From contig FLMG01000883.1 of assembly GCA_900088475.1 (NCBI GenBank), positions 31,716 to 62,061 of the forward strand: a stretch of 30,346 nt of DNA, written 5' to 3'. The stretch is from Hyphochytrium catenoides (taxonomy: Eukaryota > Sar > Hyphochytriomycetes > Hyphochytriales > Hyphochytriaceae). Below are positions 28,385-30,346 of this stretch, one piece after another (the first letter of the stretch is position 1; every line of letters begins with the position of its first letter). The notes under the pieces are model-generated. The model did not search any database and had not been told where the DNA came from. It saw nothing but the letters and a program-made list of their open reading frames with translations. A program made the translations under genes and the position numbers.

Positions 28385-29450
28385 ATCGAGCTGGATGAGA
28401 AGCTGGCTGTGGGGGCTGGCTGAGGAGCTGGTTGAGAAGTAGGTTGTTGGGTTGGCTCGAGAGCCGGCGGAGGAGTAGGTTGTTGTGTTGGCTCAGGAGT
28501 TGGATGAGAAGTGAATGTTGGATTGGCTCAGGAGCCGGCTGAGGAGTTGGCTGTTAGGTTGACTCAGGAGCTGGATGAGATGTTGGCTGTGGGCTTTGAC
28601 TGTGAGATTGGCTGGAGAGCCGGTTCGGGAGATGGCAGTGGAATGGGTTCTAAAAGTGGCGCTAGTGAAACAGGGCCATTGGTAGGTCAGAGGCACTCTC
28701 CATCTGTTGCCAGTAGTTGGGGAGAGATGAGGTCGAAGTGAGGGTTGCAAGCCGGACGGTTCCAGTCAGTCGTCTTTCAGGAAAGCAGAGACCACTAAGG
28801 AGAGAAGATATGCTTACCGGTCGCGGATTGGGGCGAGATAGAGGCAGATACCGCGCTGGTGCAGATTCTATGGCTGGCAATCCCTGTCAGGTAATTAGTC
28901 TTGCACTGCAAAGTACGGAGCTTTGATCTGCCTCATCATTGATGCTGCCGGCAATCCGCTGGAACTGTGCTCGGTAGGCAGCCTGCCGTGCCGGTGGTGC
29001 ACCCAGTTAGCGGACAGTCGTCTCTTGCCGAAGTGCCTCACTTCCCTTCCTGCAACGATGTAGGACGGCGCCATAAAGCTCATAGTAATAAAATCAGTGA
29101 AGGAACGGTAGCTAAGAGTAGTCCTGACCTCAGGGCTGCCACGTAACAGGGACCGCCTCAGCTCTGGGTAAAGGCAGAAGTGAGAAACGACGTCTAAGAT
29201 TGTGCCACCATCCTACAGAAGGTATTGACGATGGAGGTAGTCCGAGTGGAGGTTCTCGTGGAAGACGATGCTCAGGATTGCTGGAAGCGGGCGGCAGAAT
29301 CACGTCGTAGACCAAGAAGTGGTAGTCAGCCCACAATAGTAGGAAGGCAAGAAAGATCAGAATTCCAGCCCTACTCACACCACGTGTGCTATGGGCTACT
29401 GCTGCTTTATGTCTGCTGCTAGCTGCGTGTGCTCTTGGGGAGCTCTTCAT
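28385..29450 (-). pseudogene. Pseudogene of the 5' half of the LamG gene
   Basis: Three blocks match the intact gene in order. Exon 1 (29450-29129) has the same start (MKSS), signal-anchor helix (ILIFLAFLLLWADYHFL) and a FSLLPLPRAEA stretch. Exon 2 (28883-28818) is again 66 bases without gaps, between CTGACAG and GTAAGC, with mostly silent changes. Exon 3 begins at 28703 (ATGGAGAGTGCC) and runs into the Pro-rich stalk. Breaks: a TGA just before the exon 1 donor, a TGA four codons into exon 3, and frame shifts in the stalk. Similarity ends near 28385, where the first LamG domain should start, so all four LamG domains are missing. The two stops rule out the same protein being made. Confidence 0.8.
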
Positions 29451-30346
29451 CACCATCCTACTACTTCTCCCTCTTCGTTCTTCAACCTATTTAGAGCGAA
29501 CTGACGCTTCCGGGCCCACTAGCCGATGTTAGGTAGGGAGTTCGCTTGGCGCTTGCACACCTTCGAGCCCTGACTGTCAAACTTCACGCTGGCTAAAGAT
29601 TAGCGTGGCTTTCGCTAAGCTGCACCTGTCCACTACTATATAAAGCTTCTCGCCTGGGCCTCGGTGAGGACCCATGATAGCGTCAAGCTCGATGATGGCA
29701 AGCGGGATGGCGGCAGCCCTAGGGAAAAACTAGCAGGGCCTCTCTCCTTTATCAGTCAACCAGTCAGCGCTAGCTCTCTGTGCACAGGTGCCAGCACTCT
29801 TCTTAGAGACTCTCTTCCTCACGCGGCGGTTTGCCTTCTCAGCTCCTTCGGGTCGCGCAGTCGCGCCGGCGTTAGCCGCTTCTCCAGTCCGTTACCGTGA
29901 GTGCACTGTTGCATTGCTGCTGCCTCGCTACTGGGCCGTCAGCGTCCTTTCCCTCTGGCGGTTAGTCTCGGTCTAGTACAAGTATGATAAGTATCCGCTC
30001 TCCTCCTGCTCTCTCTTAGCAGCAGTAGTTACATAGTTCCTTCTTTATAACTAACTGTAGGTACTTGTACCTAGTGAACATACGGACTTGCTTACATTAC
30101 AGTATAAAGAGTGGGTATAGTTCTACTTCTGTATGGTAGTTCTACGAATGCGAACCCAGTAGTAATAATATAGCAAGCAATAAGTACCGGCCTATCAGTT
30201 ACTGTTTTATCCTCAATTACAGTAAGTAGAAAGTATTTGTAGAGAACCCAAGGCTTGAGGCTACAGCTTTGCCTGCGTCCGTTGTTAGCTCCTAGACGGA
30301 ATCCACAGGACCCAAGGACCAAGACGGCCTAAGACTGTAGGAATAG
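29451..30346. other. Duplicated LamG 5' flank, then GTAC/TAGT-rich sequence
   Basis: Positions 29451-29970 correspond to the upstream flank of the intact LamG gene at 14793-15250, but without the MITE. A TATA-like TTTATATAG lies on the minus strand at about 29637-29645, some 190 bases before the pseudogene ATG. From about 29975 to the end the sequence is AT-richer, with scattered GGTACTTGTACC, GTAGTTCTAC and similar elements reminiscent of the GTAC-rich repeats at 15.63-15.82 kb. I see no gene there. Confidence 0.5.

Noticed and set aside
1-30346. tRNA or rRNA genes
   Set aside because: I saw no cloverleaf with GGTTCGA-type T-loop and matching arms, and no rRNA-like conserved blocks, on either strand by eye.

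Overview
This window looks like nuclear DNA of a unicellular eukaryote that I cannot name. The evidence is long open frames interrupted by few, short GT-AG introns, proteins with eukaryotic secretory and membrane architecture, one likely ERF4/GOLGA7-type protein, no operons or Shine-Dalgarno sites, degenerate CCCTAA repeats, and extreme amounts of (GA)n/(CT)n sequence on alternating strands. Most long reading frames are Ser/Leu or Arg/Glu artefacts of that repeat. I kept six genes that have composition breaks, membrane segments, signal peptides or paralogues.

Layout: 0.2-1.4 kb (+) is a secreted or single-pass surface protein with a six-cysteine cluster and a Ser/Pro stalk. 2.07-2.64 kb is a tandem repeat. 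2.75-4.31 kb (-) is an ERF4-like membrane protein. 5.2-6.2 kb is an AT-rich island with decayed coding sequence. 7.0-9.4 kb (+) is membrane protein A, with about 11 predicted membrane segments. 10.58-14.79 kb (-) is a three-exon gene for a type II membrane protein with a Pro-rich stalk and four LamG-like domains. 15.28-15.52 kb is a palindromic MITE with TAA target duplications. 16.5-17.8 kb is a second, broken copy of the 3' end of gene A and its downstream flank. 17.9-21.0 kb (-) is membrane protein B, a full-length paralogue of A. 23.0-24.9 kb (-) is a secreted protein with four RF(L/V)(G/S)QN motifs. 27.7-28.2 kb is a minisatellite with telomere-like CCCTAA runs. 28.4-29.45 kb (-) is a pseudogene of the 5' half of the LamG gene, and its upstream flank is duplicated as well.

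The clearest theme is local duplication and decay of genes for cell-surface proteins. There are two intact copies and one broken copy of the polytopic protein. The LamG gene has one intact copy, a separated head pseudogene and a separated tail remnant. Nearly all supported products are membrane-bound or secreted, which fits a surface-protein region. I saw no tRNA, rRNA, CRISPR array or recognisable transposase.
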